Notes: generated from the sequence alone by a model not told the origin. Positions 43,006-52,692 are shown, counted from the stretch's first letter. The stretch: 64,000 nucleotides of DNA from Bacteroidota bacterium (GCA_021831685.1 JAKBMG010000004.1:1-64000), one strand, 5' to 3'. A program made the numbers and translations.

Positions 43006-43038
43006 TAATCCTAATAATGTTTTGAAGGAATTCATAAA

Positions 43039-43608
43039 ATGGATAAAGCTCATGAAATAATCTTTGCAGGTTTCGGCGGTCAGGGAATCCTGTCAATGGG
43101 ACAAATTATTTCCTACTCCGCTATGATCGAAAATAAGGAAGTAAGCTGGATGCCTTCCTACGGGCCTGAAATGCGTGGCGGTACTGCAAACTGCGTTGTA
43201 ATAGTTTCTCCATCTAGAATTAGCTCCCCGATTATCTCAAGATTTGATTCCGCCATTGTTCTCAATCAGCCTTCTCTTGAAAAATTTGAACATGAAGTTA
43301 AACCTGGCGGACTTTTGATTTATGAAGAATCTACCATTATTAATCCGCCCAAAAGAAATGATTTGGAAATTTTATGTGTTCCTGCTAATGAAGAAGCGCA
43401 GAAACTCGGCAAGAAGCAGGTTGCAAATATGATTTTAGTCGGAGCTTTTCTTGCAAGGCGTCCTATAGTAAAAATTGAGACCATAATAAAAGCTTTGAAA
43501 AAAGTTTTACCTGAACGTCATCATCATTTAATTCCCCTTAATGAACAAGCTTTGATGATCGGACAAAAAATAGCAAACCAAATGGAAAAGGAAATTATTC
43601 AACTTTAA
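43039..43608 (+). CDS. 2-oxoacid:acceptor oxidoreductase gamma subunit
   Basis: IFAGFGGQGILSMGQI, SYGPEMRGGTANC. Confidence 0.92.
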   Translation: MDKAHEIIFAGFGGQGILSMGQIISYSAMIENKEVSWMPSYGPEMRGGTANCVVIVSPSRISSPIISRFDSAIVLNQPSLEKFEHEVKPGGLLIYEESTIINPPKRNDLEILCVPANEEAQKLGKKQVANMILVGAFLARRPIVKIETIIKALKKVLPERHHHLIPLNEQALMIGQKIANQMEKEIIQL

Positions 43609-43643
43609 TATGATGTCATTCATCATAGAAAAGAGAAAGAAAG

Positions 43644-43913
43644 ATGAAAATAGAAGATGTAAGATGTGTTCATGCCTGCAAAAACACCTGTGCAATGTTG
43701 AATGAATCGCTGCGTAAGGAAGCTGCAATTGTTCGTTTTTATGAAAGCATCCTGGAAGATTGTAATTTGCCTGAAGTTAGAAGCTTTGTAGAAACCACTA
43801 TTGAAGAAAGAAGAAAGAGTATATTAAAAATCATTCAAAAGCTGAATGAGATACATGCACGCTCCCAGGTTGTAGATGGAATGATTTCAAGCTTTAATAA
43901 TATTGACGGATAG
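43644..43913 (+). CDS. Small Cys-rich/helical conserved-looking protein at the end of the oxidoreductase operon
   Basis: 89-aa ORF with C-x3-C-x3-C N-terminus (CVHACKNTC) and Glu-rich helices; co-directional, 36 bp after gamma subunit. Confidence 0.6.
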   Translation: MKIEDVRCVHACKNTCAMLNESLRKEAAIVRFYESILEDCNLPEVRSFVETTIEERRKSILKIIQKLNEIHARSQVVDGMISSFNNIDG

Positions 43914-43985
43914 GGGAAGCGTCAATATTATTATAGTTTGACTAACGGTAAATGAATGAGTATATTTACATACTAAATTTAACAT

Positions 43986-44058
<73 letters not shown>

Positions 44059-44065
44059 CTAAGAA

Positions 44066-44092
44066 AGCCTGATTAAAATATCAGGCTTTTTG
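44066..44092 (+). terminator. Terminator of tRNA-Met
   Basis: AGCCTGATtaaaatATCAGGCT followed by T-tract. Confidence 0.85.
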
Positions 44093-44144
44093 TTTTTTAT
44101 AAAGTCAGGACATTTTAGTTATACTACAAGTATAGTAGAATTAT

Positions 44145-44225
44145 ACGAGGGTTGTAGGTTCAATTCGCCGCGGCGAACTGCCCCCGCTACTAAGAAAGCC
44201 TGATAAAAAAATCAGGCTTTTTGTT
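44145..44225 (+). pseudogene. Truncated tRNA-Met 3'-half plus terminator, T-loop replaced by palindrome TTCGCCGCGGCGAA
   Basis: cgaGGGTTGTAGGTTCAA-[palindrome 44164-44177]-CTGCCCCCGCTACTAAGAAAGCCTGAT...ATCAGGCTTTTTG matches tRNA at 43986-44092 outside the palindrome. Confidence 0.85.
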
Positions 44226-44292
44226 TTTATAAGACTAAGATTTTAAGCTATTCTAAAAACAGACTAGACTGATAATAATTAAAAATGGTTTT

Positions 44293-44550
44293 ATGACCAT
44301 AACAAGAAAAACATATTATGCATATGTAATCCGAAGTCAAGAGGGCTATCACTATACAGGAATGACTGAAGATTTAGAAAAGAGGTTATTAGAACATAAT
44401 GAAAAAAGACTTTCTTTCTGGACTAAAAGAGGAAACAATTGGAAATTAATATATAAGGAAGAATTTGTAAATAAATCTGATGCATTAAAAAAAGAAAAGT
44501 GGTTAAAAAGTGGAGTGGGACGAGAGTATATAGAAAACCTAGTAAAATAA
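44293..44550 (+). CDS. Small standalone GIY-YIG (URI-like) nuclease domain protein
   Basis: YYAYVIRSQEGYHYTGMTEDLEKRLLEHNEK...ALKKEKWLKSGVGREYI; stop codon lies within tRNA-homologous ATAACCC. Confidence 0.88.
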   Translation: MTITRKTYYAYVIRSQEGYHYTGMTEDLEKRLLEHNEKRLSFWTKRGNNWKLIYKEEFVNKSDALKKEKWLKSGVGREYIENLVK

Positions 44551-44631
44551 CCCGAAGGTTGTAGGTTCAATCTGCCGCGGCAGACTGCCCCCGCTACAAA
44601 AAAAAGCCTGATAGAAAAATCAGGCTTTTTG
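44547..44631 (+). pseudogene. Second truncated tRNA-Met 3'-half plus terminator, T-loop replaced by palindrome TCTGCCGCGGCAGA
   Basis: ATAACCCGAAGGTTGTAGGTTCAA-[palindrome 44571-44584]-CTGCCCCCGCTAC..AGCCTGAT..ATCAGGCTTTTTG; homology begins inside the anticodon. Confidence 0.87.
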
Positions 44632-44672
44632 TTTTTTATTAGATCACGACCCCTCTATTTAGCAAACTATGC

Positions 44673-46511
44673 TCATTTAAGCAAAACTAATTTCTTAGTT
44701 GCTACAAATGATCCAGCCTTAAGACTGTAGAAATAAACTCCGCTTGCTAGATTCGATGCGTTAAATTCTACTTTATAATTCCCTGCTGGCTTCTGCCCAT
44801 CAACTAAATTCGCTACTTCTCTTCCTAAAATATCATATATTTTCAAACTGACACTGCTTCTAAAAGGTAAGCTGTAGCTAATAATAGTAGTCGGATTGAA
44901 AGGATTAGGATAATTTTGGCTTAGGTAAAAAGTTGATGGTGCGGCAGTTATATTATCCTTATTCGAAATTCCCGTCAAAAGGGAATTATTATAATCAGCG
45001 GTTAGCACTTGTCCTCTTATTTCGCCTGCGGGAAAGTTGGATGTATGCACGTTTATATATACTCCTTCCCTGAATATATCCGGTAAAATATCGTCGCTAA
45101 TATTCGCCCAGAAAGAATCAGTAGTGCTGTCAGTGTAAGAAATCGGTTCAATCACACCGCCGTTGGAATCTGAAGGAGCTAGATGGAAGTGTGCTGCCGT
45201 AAGTTTGGATGATAAACCGGCAACAGTTATTCTATAGAATAAAGTGTTGTTACTATAAAGCAGCCACGCAGTCCCCGAACCTTCAGTAGAAACTGGTGGT
45301 ACATCAAAACTTCCGCCTAAATTAGCTATAAATGTTTCTCCTTCGGTTAAATTAACTTGTCCTCTGATTTCTCCTCCGGTATGTGTTGTAGAGTGAACAT
45401 TAACATATATTCCTCCTTTTATCAGATCAGCTGCTAAAGTATCCGGAATATTTGTCCAAACGCCTGTAGCTGTATTGCCATTGAATGTAGTAATAGGCTC
45501 AACTACACCCCCGCTTACACCTGGCATACCGATATGAAAATGAGATCCAGTAAATCCGCCTGAAAGATTTGCGTATGTTATACGGTAAGCTAATGAAGTT
45601 CCATCATCTGATAACTCAAACCAGCCTGTACCTGATGCGCTTGTATTTACCGCAGGTGTCTCATTGCTGCCGTCTAAAGATGCTGTAAATGAAATTGATC
45701 CGATTCGGTTAAGTTGACTTCTTATTTCACCTCCCGGATACACTGTTGAGTGAACATTAACATATATACCTCCGGTTATTAAATCAAAAATATCCGTATT
45801 GGTCAAATTGCTCCAGGTTCCGTATGCAGAGCTATCTGTAAAGGTAATTGGTTCCGCAACTCCGCCGTTTGTTCCGCTTTGTCCAAAATGAAAATGAGCA
45901 GCAGTTAAAGTTCCCGATAATCCTGCAATAGTAATTCCGTAGGATAACGAAGCAGTTGAATTTGAATCTGTAAGAACTGCCCACCCGGTTCCTGTTGCAG
46001 TAGATGAGTCAGCTGATGTCACCCCTGAAGCGTCAAGCGACATAACGAAAGCTATTCCTTTCGCAGGTTCTAATTGCCCTCTTAATTCACCGCCTGGATA
46101 TTTGGTTGTGTGGATATTAACATAAATTTCTCCCTTAAGTAATTTGGAGAATATACTATCCGGAATATTTGACCAACTTCCACTTGCAGAATTACCATTA
46201 AATGAGTTTATACCTTCCACAACACCTCCAGATACCCCCGGCATCCCTAGGTGAAAATGTGCTGCGGTAAATGATGATGTCAAACCAGCATAGGTTATAT
46301 GGTATGACATGGTGGTCCCGTCCGGAGACAGTTCTCCAAAAAATGTTGCTGTCCCATGAGAGGTGTCGGAAGGACTTTCCTGTGCTGCATTCAAGGATGC
46401 TACAAAAACAGTTTGAGGAGCAGGGGGAGGCGGTGTCATTGCTTGAGAAAAAAGTTTTATTGTAAATACAACTATTATAGACAGAATAATTAAAGGTAAG
46501 GTCTTTTTCAT
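44673..46511 (-). CDS. Secreted protein with four CHRD domains and T9SS type A sorting domain
   Basis: Four repeats ending YVN(I/V)H(T/S)..(Y/F/H)..GE(L/I)R(G/S)Q; C-terminus NYPNPFNPTTIISYSLP...LVLLK. Confidence 0.9.
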   Translation of the reverse strand: MKKTLPLIILSIIVVFTIKLFSQAMTPPPPAPQTVFVASLNAAQESPSDTSHGTATFFGELSPDGTTMSYHITYAGLTSSFTAAHFHLGMPGVSGGVVEGINSFNGNSASGSWSNIPDSIFSKLLKGEIYVNIHTTKYPGGELRGQLEPAKGIAFVMSLDASGVTSADSSTATGTGWAVLTDSNSTASLSYGITIAGLSGTLTAAHFHFGQSGTNGGVAEPITFTDSSAYGTWSNLTNTDIFDLITGGIYVNVHSTVYPGGEIRSQLNRIGSISFTASLDGSNETPAVNTSASGTGWFELSDDGTSLAYRITYANLSGGFTGSHFHIGMPGVSGGVVEPITTFNGNTATGVWTNIPDTLAADLIKGGIYVNVHSTTHTGGEIRGQVNLTEGETFIANLGGSFDVPPVSTEGSGTAWLLYSNNTLFYRITVAGLSSKLTAAHFHLAPSDSNGGVIEPISYTDSTTDSFWANISDDILPDIFREGVYINVHTSNFPAGEIRGQVLTADYNNSLLTGISNKDNITAAPSTFYLSQNYPNPFNPTTIISYSLPFRSSVSLKIYDILGREVANLVDGQKPAGNYKVEFNASNLASGVYFYSLKAGSFVATKKLVLLK

Positions 46512-46824
46512 GATATCACCATGCTATTGTTAATTAATTATTTATTTTAATATCCAGCCAAATAATCGCAACATATTTAATAGCTATTCGAAAATTAATT
46601 CTTCGATTAGAAGTAGTTTGAAAATAACAATTACTAAATGATGTAGTATTTCCGCGGAGAGAAATTAGTATTTGAAAATTAAATTCAAAATGATGTAAGA
46701 TAACTTGTGGGTAAGAATATGACCTGCGGTATTCGGAATCACACTTTAATAATTTTAATCTACAAAAGACATCTATAAATTTCTAAAAATCATTCTTATA
46801 AAATCTTTAACAATATTCCAATGA

Positions 46825-47739
46825 TCATTTCGAACTATCTATAATTTGGATAATTCCTGAATGATAATCAGTAGCTTTGAAGAAGTGATTTTCAAAATCG
46901 CTGCTGTCGAAAAGATAATCATATTCTTGCTGATACAACATTTCAACATATTCTTTAATAATCGGATTGAATAATCCCGTCATTTGCAGCATCCATTTTT
47001 TGAGTACCATGTATTTGGGCTTAACTTTATATGCTGCAGCAACAGCTTCAACAAATTGTTTACCGGTCATCGCATCCCTATCTGTAGGTAAATGCCAAAC
47101 GCGATTGTATGCGCTAACTGTATTTCCAAGCATTGCTGTAGCTCTTGCGGCATCCGGGGTAAAAGTTAATGAATGTTTTGTTTTATCATTTACGAGCACC
47201 TGTGCAGATTGACCATTCCTTAATTTTTCAAACACAGTTGACCACAAAAATGAATTTGAAGTATTTCCGTAAAAATCCGCTGCACGCGCAATTAATGCCT
47301 TAATGTTTCCTTTCTTAACCTCATTCATCAATTGTTCGGCTATCTTTGCCCTGACTTCTCCTTTTTTGCTTGAAGGATTTATTGGGGTGTTTTCTTTCAT
47401 CCACCCATTTACTTTACCGTACATATAAACATTGTCAAAAAAAACTAACCTACAATTATTTTTTTTACATGCAGTAATTACGTTCGTCATTATTTTCGGC
47501 CATAGGTCTTGCCACACTACGAACTTATATTGCAATCCAACAGTAAGATAAACTACTTCCGAATTTCTTACAGCATCCTCTGTTTGCGATGCATCCGATA
47601 AATCAGCTTTAAATAATTCATCTGTTGGATGAATAGCTTTTGGATTTCTGCTTACTAATCTAATTTTATCAGTGTACTGAGGAAGAATTTTTGCGAGTTC
47701 ATTTCCTATTACACCACCTGTACCTAATATTGTTTGCAT
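46825..47739 (-). CDS. NAD(P)-dependent epimerase/dehydratase-like SDR
   Basis: N-terminal ILGTGGVIGNELAKIL Rossmann motif, VFFDNVYMYG. Confidence 0.8.
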   Translation of the reverse strand: MQTILGTGGVIGNELAKILPQYTDKIRLVSRNPKAIHPTDELFKADLSDASQTEDAVRNSEVVYLTVGLQYKFVVWQDLWPKIMTNVITACKKNNCRLVFFDNVYMYGKVNGWMKENTPINPSSKKGEVRAKIAEQLMNEVKKGNIKALIARAADFYGNTSNSFLWSTVFEKLRNGQSAQVLVNDKTKHSLTFTPDAARATAMLGNTVSAYNRVWHLPTDRDAMTGKQFVEAVAAAYKVKPKYMVLKKWMLQMTGLFNPIIKEYVEMLYQQEYDYLFDSSDFENHFFKATDYHSGIIQIIDSSK

Positions 47740-47892
47740 ATAGTCTCTCTATTTTATTACTCCTTACCCGAAGGGTCAACTTTATTCATATCTGCTTTCT
47801 AAGAAGTAAACCTTATTATTTAATCTGACTTATTGTAAAAAAATAATTAATAATTAAAGTTACGCATAAATGTATTTTAACAGAAAAAAAAT

Positions 47893-47985
47893 CCATATCT
47901 GTCATTCCCACTAAAGTGGGAATCCATTTTTTCGTTTGTTTTAGCAAAGTAGATACCCGCTTTCGCGGGTAGGACATGCAGTTTT
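47893..47985. repeat. Dispersed-type intergenic repeat with hairpins CCCACtaaaGTGGG and TACCCGCtttcGCGGGTA
   Basis: GTCATTCCCACTAAAGTGGGAATCCA...AGATACCCGCTTTCGCGGGTA; overlying ORF 47816..48109 (MSYPRKRVST...WIPTLVGMT) is a repeat translation. Confidence 0.7.
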
Positions 47986-48198
47986 TACGATTTTGCGTAA
48001 CTTCAGTTAATAAGATAATAAGTTTTAATAATAAAATCCAAGAAGTGAAAAAAGATTTGTAAATTTCCCAACTCCAGCATTTCAATACTACGGTGCCCAA
48101 CGACCACACTAATAAAGGAATCCGTTTTTGCTGGTTTGTAAGGAATAATGATTCTTTGGAGGCAAATATAGATGTTATTTTTTTGAACTACCTTAGTG

Positions 48199-48651
48199 CT
48201 ATTCTTCTTCCAACAACTTTTTTATTTCAATCAATATTGGATTCCATCCTCCGCCCTGGATTGTTTCGTTGTATCTTTTTTCTCCGTCTCCGACAGTTGC
48301 ATAATCCCCCTGGCTTACTGTTAAAATTGTTTCTCCCTTTACTTCCGATAAGGCATAAGTTACTGTTAGATAGTTTTCAAGTATATCAGCAATTCCAGAA
48401 TTTGGATCAATAGTAGTGTATTCTAAAAATTTTCCTTTATCAATTTGAACAATATTTCCTTTTACAGCCACCATTTCTTTACCGCCAAAAACTCCTTTCC
48501 ACAATAACGGACTGCCTGCTTTCCAATCGGAAACAGTTTCACAGCCGAACATATATTTTTTCGTTTGCTCCGGGTTTGTCAGCGCATCCCAAACCTTTGA
48601 AGCCGGCGCTTTAATAGAAATGCTGTTTTTTACAATAAGTTGTTTACTCAT
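48199..48651 (-). CDS. SRPBCC / AHSA1 domain protein
   Basis: ISIKAPASKVWDALTNPEQTKKYMFG...SDWKAGSPLLWKG. Confidence 0.85.
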   Translation of the reverse strand: MSKQLIVKNSISIKAPASKVWDALTNPEQTKKYMFGCETVSDWKAGSPLLWKGVFGGKEMVAVKGNIVQIDKGKFLEYTTIDPNSGIADILENYLTVTYALSEVKGETILTVSQGDYATVGDGEKRYNETIQGGGWNPILIEIKKLLEEE

Positions 48652-49396
48652 ATTGATCTCCTTGTGAATTAGTGTCGTCCATAAATATTACTTCTTTAGG
48701 CAGAATGTACCTATAAAACTGTAATCCGCCCGGGTGAATAATAGAAATTAATTAATGTTTTTAATACCATATTAATTTATTATTCCATGATATTATTTTC
48801 CAGTGATTTCATCTCTCATTTCAACATTCATCTTATCAAAACTAAAAAGTAAGTCTTTATAAGGACAGTTGTTTTTGCGAAAATCACAAGAACTTATTTT
48901 GAAAAATCAATTCAAATAATTGAATAAAATATTTTTATATCCTAATAAGACTGAACTCATTGGTGATTTATATTCTGCAGAATTACAATTAAAAGAATTA
49001 CGGTTCGATGTTGGTTTATAATTGATAGATTTACAAGTAATCAAAAAGAAAGATACCGGTCTAAATCATCACCTAGATTTTTCTTTACCTTTAAAGTATT
49101 TACACCCCAATTGATAGCATTCATAAAAATATTTTTCCCCACCTAAATCAGAACCAATATTAAAGAGAAACAAATTTGCCTTATAAGAATAGAAATAATA
49201 ATTATTTTTAATCCCTAAAATTTTCTTGTTTATTCAACTTGACGGCTTATTGAGGTAATTAATTATTCTAAAATAATTAACCCTGTCAAAAACCAAATAA
49301 TGATATTTAACAAAAAGGATTTGCCCTCAGAGTTTTTCTACCTTTCTATAACATTTCTTAACAGATAGTTAATACAGAATAACAAGGAATTTTTAT

Positions 49397-51769
49397 ATGT
49401 ACTTAGAGGAAAAACTTTCCCTTACATTCTTATTTTTTGCTTTACTAACCTTCACCTGCTTTGGACAAACGAAAAATATTTCCACAGTCAGCGGTTTTGT
49501 CTATGATAAATCAACGGGCGAGTCTTTAATCGGCGCTAATGTATATATCCCCGGTACTCAACTTGGTAATATTACGAATAACAGTGGCTACTTTGTTATA
49601 TCTGATATTCCCGGAGGGAAACAAAAATTAATTGCAAGCTACGTTGGCTATAACACTATGGTAAAAGAATTATCGCTAAACGGTGAGCAGCAGCTTTTAA
49701 GAATTTATTTGGTTCCGAAGGCATATAAAATCGGTGAGGTTTTAGTAAAAGGTGATTCTATGAAACTTGCTGATAAACTTTTTGCAAAACCATTATCTAC
49801 TATAGTTATGAGTTCCCGCCAGGTAAATGAAATTCCAAAAGTAGTTGAAGCTGATCTTCTACGCGCCTTGCAAACAATGCCCGGCATAACCTCACTGTCT
49901 GATTTTTCTTCCGCTATTTATGTACGCGGCGGAACACCGGATCAAAATCTTTATCTTGTTGACGGCGCTGAAATATATAACCCTGAACACGCCTTTGGCA
50001 TCTTCTCAACTTTTAATACTAATGCAATTAAAAGGGTGGATGTTTCAAAAGGCGGTTTCGGCGCAGAATATGGCGATAAGCTTTCATCGGTAATTGATGT
50101 TACTAACCTTGACGGCAATAGGAGAAAATTTGAAGGTAATTTTAATTTAAGTCTTATCGCAGCCAATTTAACTTTGCAAATGCCTCTTGGCTCCTTCGGT
50201 TCATTATCAGGTTCTTTCCGGCGAACTTATATAGATCAAACATATTCCAGGTTTATTAAAAACTTACCCTCTTATTATTTTTATGATGGAAACTTAAAAG
50301 GCTTCTTCCAGCTTGGCGATAAGGATAACCTTACTGCAAGCTACTTTGGCAGTAAAGATAATCTTAATTTTCAGGTCAACAATACTTCACCCCAAAGTCC
50401 TCACGTACTTTATAATTGGGGAAATACAATAGGATCAATTAACTGGGAACATCTCTTTAGCGATAAGATTTTTTCAAGATTCATGCTTTCAACCAGTAAT
50501 TTTAATTCTAATTTTAGCTTCAACCAATCACAACCGATAGAAGAAAATAATTCTTTAGCTGACTATACTGCGAAAGGATCACTTGAATATTATATAACCA
50601 ATCAGCTTAATCTGAAAGCAGGTGTGGTGTATAAACAACTTAATCTATTATACAATTTTAACTGGAATGCAGGACTTGTAAATATCAACAATAAAGCTAA
50701 TGAAGCAAATGCTTATACAAGCCTGTTGTGGAAACCTGATCCCGTGTGGGATATCGAAGCCGGTTTTAGATTCAACAAGTTTGCTTCAGATAAAACTTTT
50801 ACAAATTATGAACCGCGCTTTTCTATCAAGTACAGACTATCGGAATCAAGCAGCTTAAAATTTGCCACAGGATTATACGACCAATACCTCGATAGTATCC
50901 AAAGGCTATTCATCTCAAGTATCTGGATGGCGGCTGATAAAAATATAAATAGCTCGAGCGCAACGCATTTTATCTTTGGCTATGAAAAACAAGTGAACAA
51001 CTTTTTTGTCTTTGAAGCGGAAACATATTTAAAGAATTATAAAAACCTCTATATCTTCAATCAGAATTTTAATGCTGAAATAGCTCCAAACTATTATGAG
51101 CCAAACGGCAATCCTGTATATACTTCATCGCAAAATTTATTTACTCGCGGAGACGGTAGATCATACGGGCTTGAACTAATGTTAAGAAAAGATATTGGAG
51201 CCGTTACTGGCTGGATTTCATATTCGCTGTCTCAGACAAAATATACTTTCGACGGCATAAATCAAGGCAATGCGTTTGAACCAAGACAGGACAGAACTTC
51301 AGTCCTAGATTTCGTCTTGAACGGGAACGTTACTGATATATTCAATGGGAATTGGAATGGAAGCGAAACAAAGCATTCATCAAACTGGTTGCTTGGATTG
51401 AGTTTCATTTATACTTCCGGTCAACCTATTACTGTCCCTGCATCGGCTTACTTTGTAAATTCTCTTCCGGCTTGGGATAATTATGGCACCGGCAGCCAGG
51501 ACCTCCCAAGTTATAAGTTATACCCGGGTGCAATTGATACTTATAGGCTTCCCGCTTATATAAGATTAGATGTAAGCATTACATGGGAAAAAGATTACGG
51601 CTCCTGGTCTTTTTCACCGTATCTTCAAATATTTAATATCGGTAATAGAAAGAACGTTTGGTTCATTAGCTACAGTAGTAACATTACCAATGGTGCGATT
51701 GTGCAAAATGTATCAACCGTAGATATGCTTCCATTTCTTCCAAGTCTCGGTGTAACAATTAAATTCTAA
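49397..51769 (+). CDS. TonB-dependent receptor with N-terminal carboxypeptidase-like regulatory domain
   Basis: SGFVYDKSTGESLIGANVYIPGT, plug domain YVRGGTPDQNLYLVDGAEIYNPEHAFG. Confidence 0.92.
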   Translation: MYLEEKLSLTFLFFALLTFTCFGQTKNISTVSGFVYDKSTGESLIGANVYIPGTQLGNITNNSGYFVISDIPGGKQKLIASYVGYNTMVKELSLNGEQQLLRIYLVPKAYKIGEVLVKGDSMKLADKLFAKPLSTIVMSSRQVNEIPKVVEADLLRALQTMPGITSLSDFSSAIYVRGGTPDQNLYLVDGAEIYNPEHAFGIFSTFNTNAIKRVDVSKGGFGAEYGDKLSSVIDVTNLDGNRRKFEGNFNLSLIAANLTLQMPLGSFGSLSGSFRRTYIDQTYSRFIKNLPSYYFYDGNLKGFFQLGDKDNLTASYFGSKDNLNFQVNNTSPQSPHVLYNWGNTIGSINWEHLFSDKIFSRFMLSTSNFNSNFSFNQSQPIEENNSLADYTAKGSLEYYITNQLNLKAGVVYKQLNLLYNFNWNAGLVNINNKANEANAYTSLLWKPDPVWDIEAGFRFNKFASDKTFTNYEPRFSIKYRLSESSSLKFATGLYDQYLDSIQRLFISSIWMAADKNINSSSATHFIFGYEKQVNNFFVFEAETYLKNYKNLYIFNQNFNAEIAPNYYEPNGNPVYTSSQNLFTRGDGRSYGLELMLRKDIGAVTGWISYSLSQTKYTFDGINQGNAFEPRQDRTSVLDFVLNGNVTDIFNGNWNGSETKHSSNWLLGLSFIYTSGQPITVPASAYFVNSLPAWDNYGTGSQDLPSYKLYPGAIDTYRLPAYIRLDVSITWEKDYGSWSFSPYLQIFNIGNRKNVWFISYSSNITNGAIVQNVSTVDMLPFLPSLGVTIKF

Positions 51770-51789
51770 ATCAACATTGCTAAGACTAT

Positions 51790-52692
51790 ATGGAAAAAAT
51801 TTATCTTAAAAAGAGGTCTTTTATGAAGTATATAAAAATATTATTTCCGCTTTTTATTTCATTTATGTTTATGGAATGCGGCAACCCCGGCGTTAATGTA
51901 GATAACGCACCTTATGAGCCTAAAATAACCGTTGAAGGATATTTATATTGCGGTGAATCAATCAATAATATTAAGCTAATGAGGAATTACGCACTCGGTA
52001 CTCCTGTCGATCAGAGCGGTCTTTATCTTACGCCTGCATCCAATAATGTAACTGCTACGATAAATGGTTTACCTCTCACCTTTGATCCCCAGACCAATAC
52101 TTATTATAACGGCCAGGTCATTGTAGATTACGGTAAAGCATACACACTCGAAGTTTATGCTACAATAGATGGAAAGAGGCTTCATACAACATCAACTACA
52201 ACAACACCGCAAAAAGGATTTCTAGTTCTCAATAAGAACCTAGGTCAGTTTGCCTATAACACAAACCCTATTATTATAAATTTTAATACTTCTCCCGGAA
52301 CAGGCTTTTATATTTTCTCAGTCGTTCCGGATTCTGCAAGCACAAATAATTTTATTTACAATAACGTTTTTAGATCAAATCTGGATTCTGCTAAGGTGGA
52401 GAGTAATCTTAATGATTATAAATTTAGATATGAAACTTTGAATAATATTGATTCTTATACCGGTAGTATTTATCCCTTTACTATAAACATTAGAGATACT
52501 TGGTTCTATAGCACATACACCGTTATTGCTTATGCAGGCGATACAAATTTCAAAGACTATTTAATGACCGCTCCGTCGGTGCAGGAATTTGACGGCAACT
52601 TTCATGAGCCTGTTCAAATATTTAACGGCGATGGCATCGGAGTATTTGCTTCAGCTATAAAAGACACGGTTACTTTTTCAATAATTAAATAA
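51790..52692 (+). CDS. DUF4249-like lipoprotein, partner of upstream TonB receptor
   Basis: Lipoprotein signal FMECG; VEGYLYCGESINNIKLMRNYALG; adjacency to TonB receptor. Start may be the internal ATG at 51823. Confidence 0.7.
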   Translation: MEKIYLKKRSFMKYIKILFPLFISFMFMECGNPGVNVDNAPYEPKITVEGYLYCGESINNIKLMRNYALGTPVDQSGLYLTPASNNVTATINGLPLTFDPQTNTYYNGQVIVDYGKAYTLEVYATIDGKRLHTTSTTTTPQKGFLVLNKNLGQFAYNTNPIIINFNTSPGTGFYIFSVVPDSASTNNFIYNNVFRSNLDSAKVESNLNDYKFRYETLNNIDSYTGSIYPFTINIRDTWFYSTYTVIAYAGDTNFKDYLMTAPSVQEFDGNFHEPVQIFNGDGIGVFASAIKDTVTFSIIK

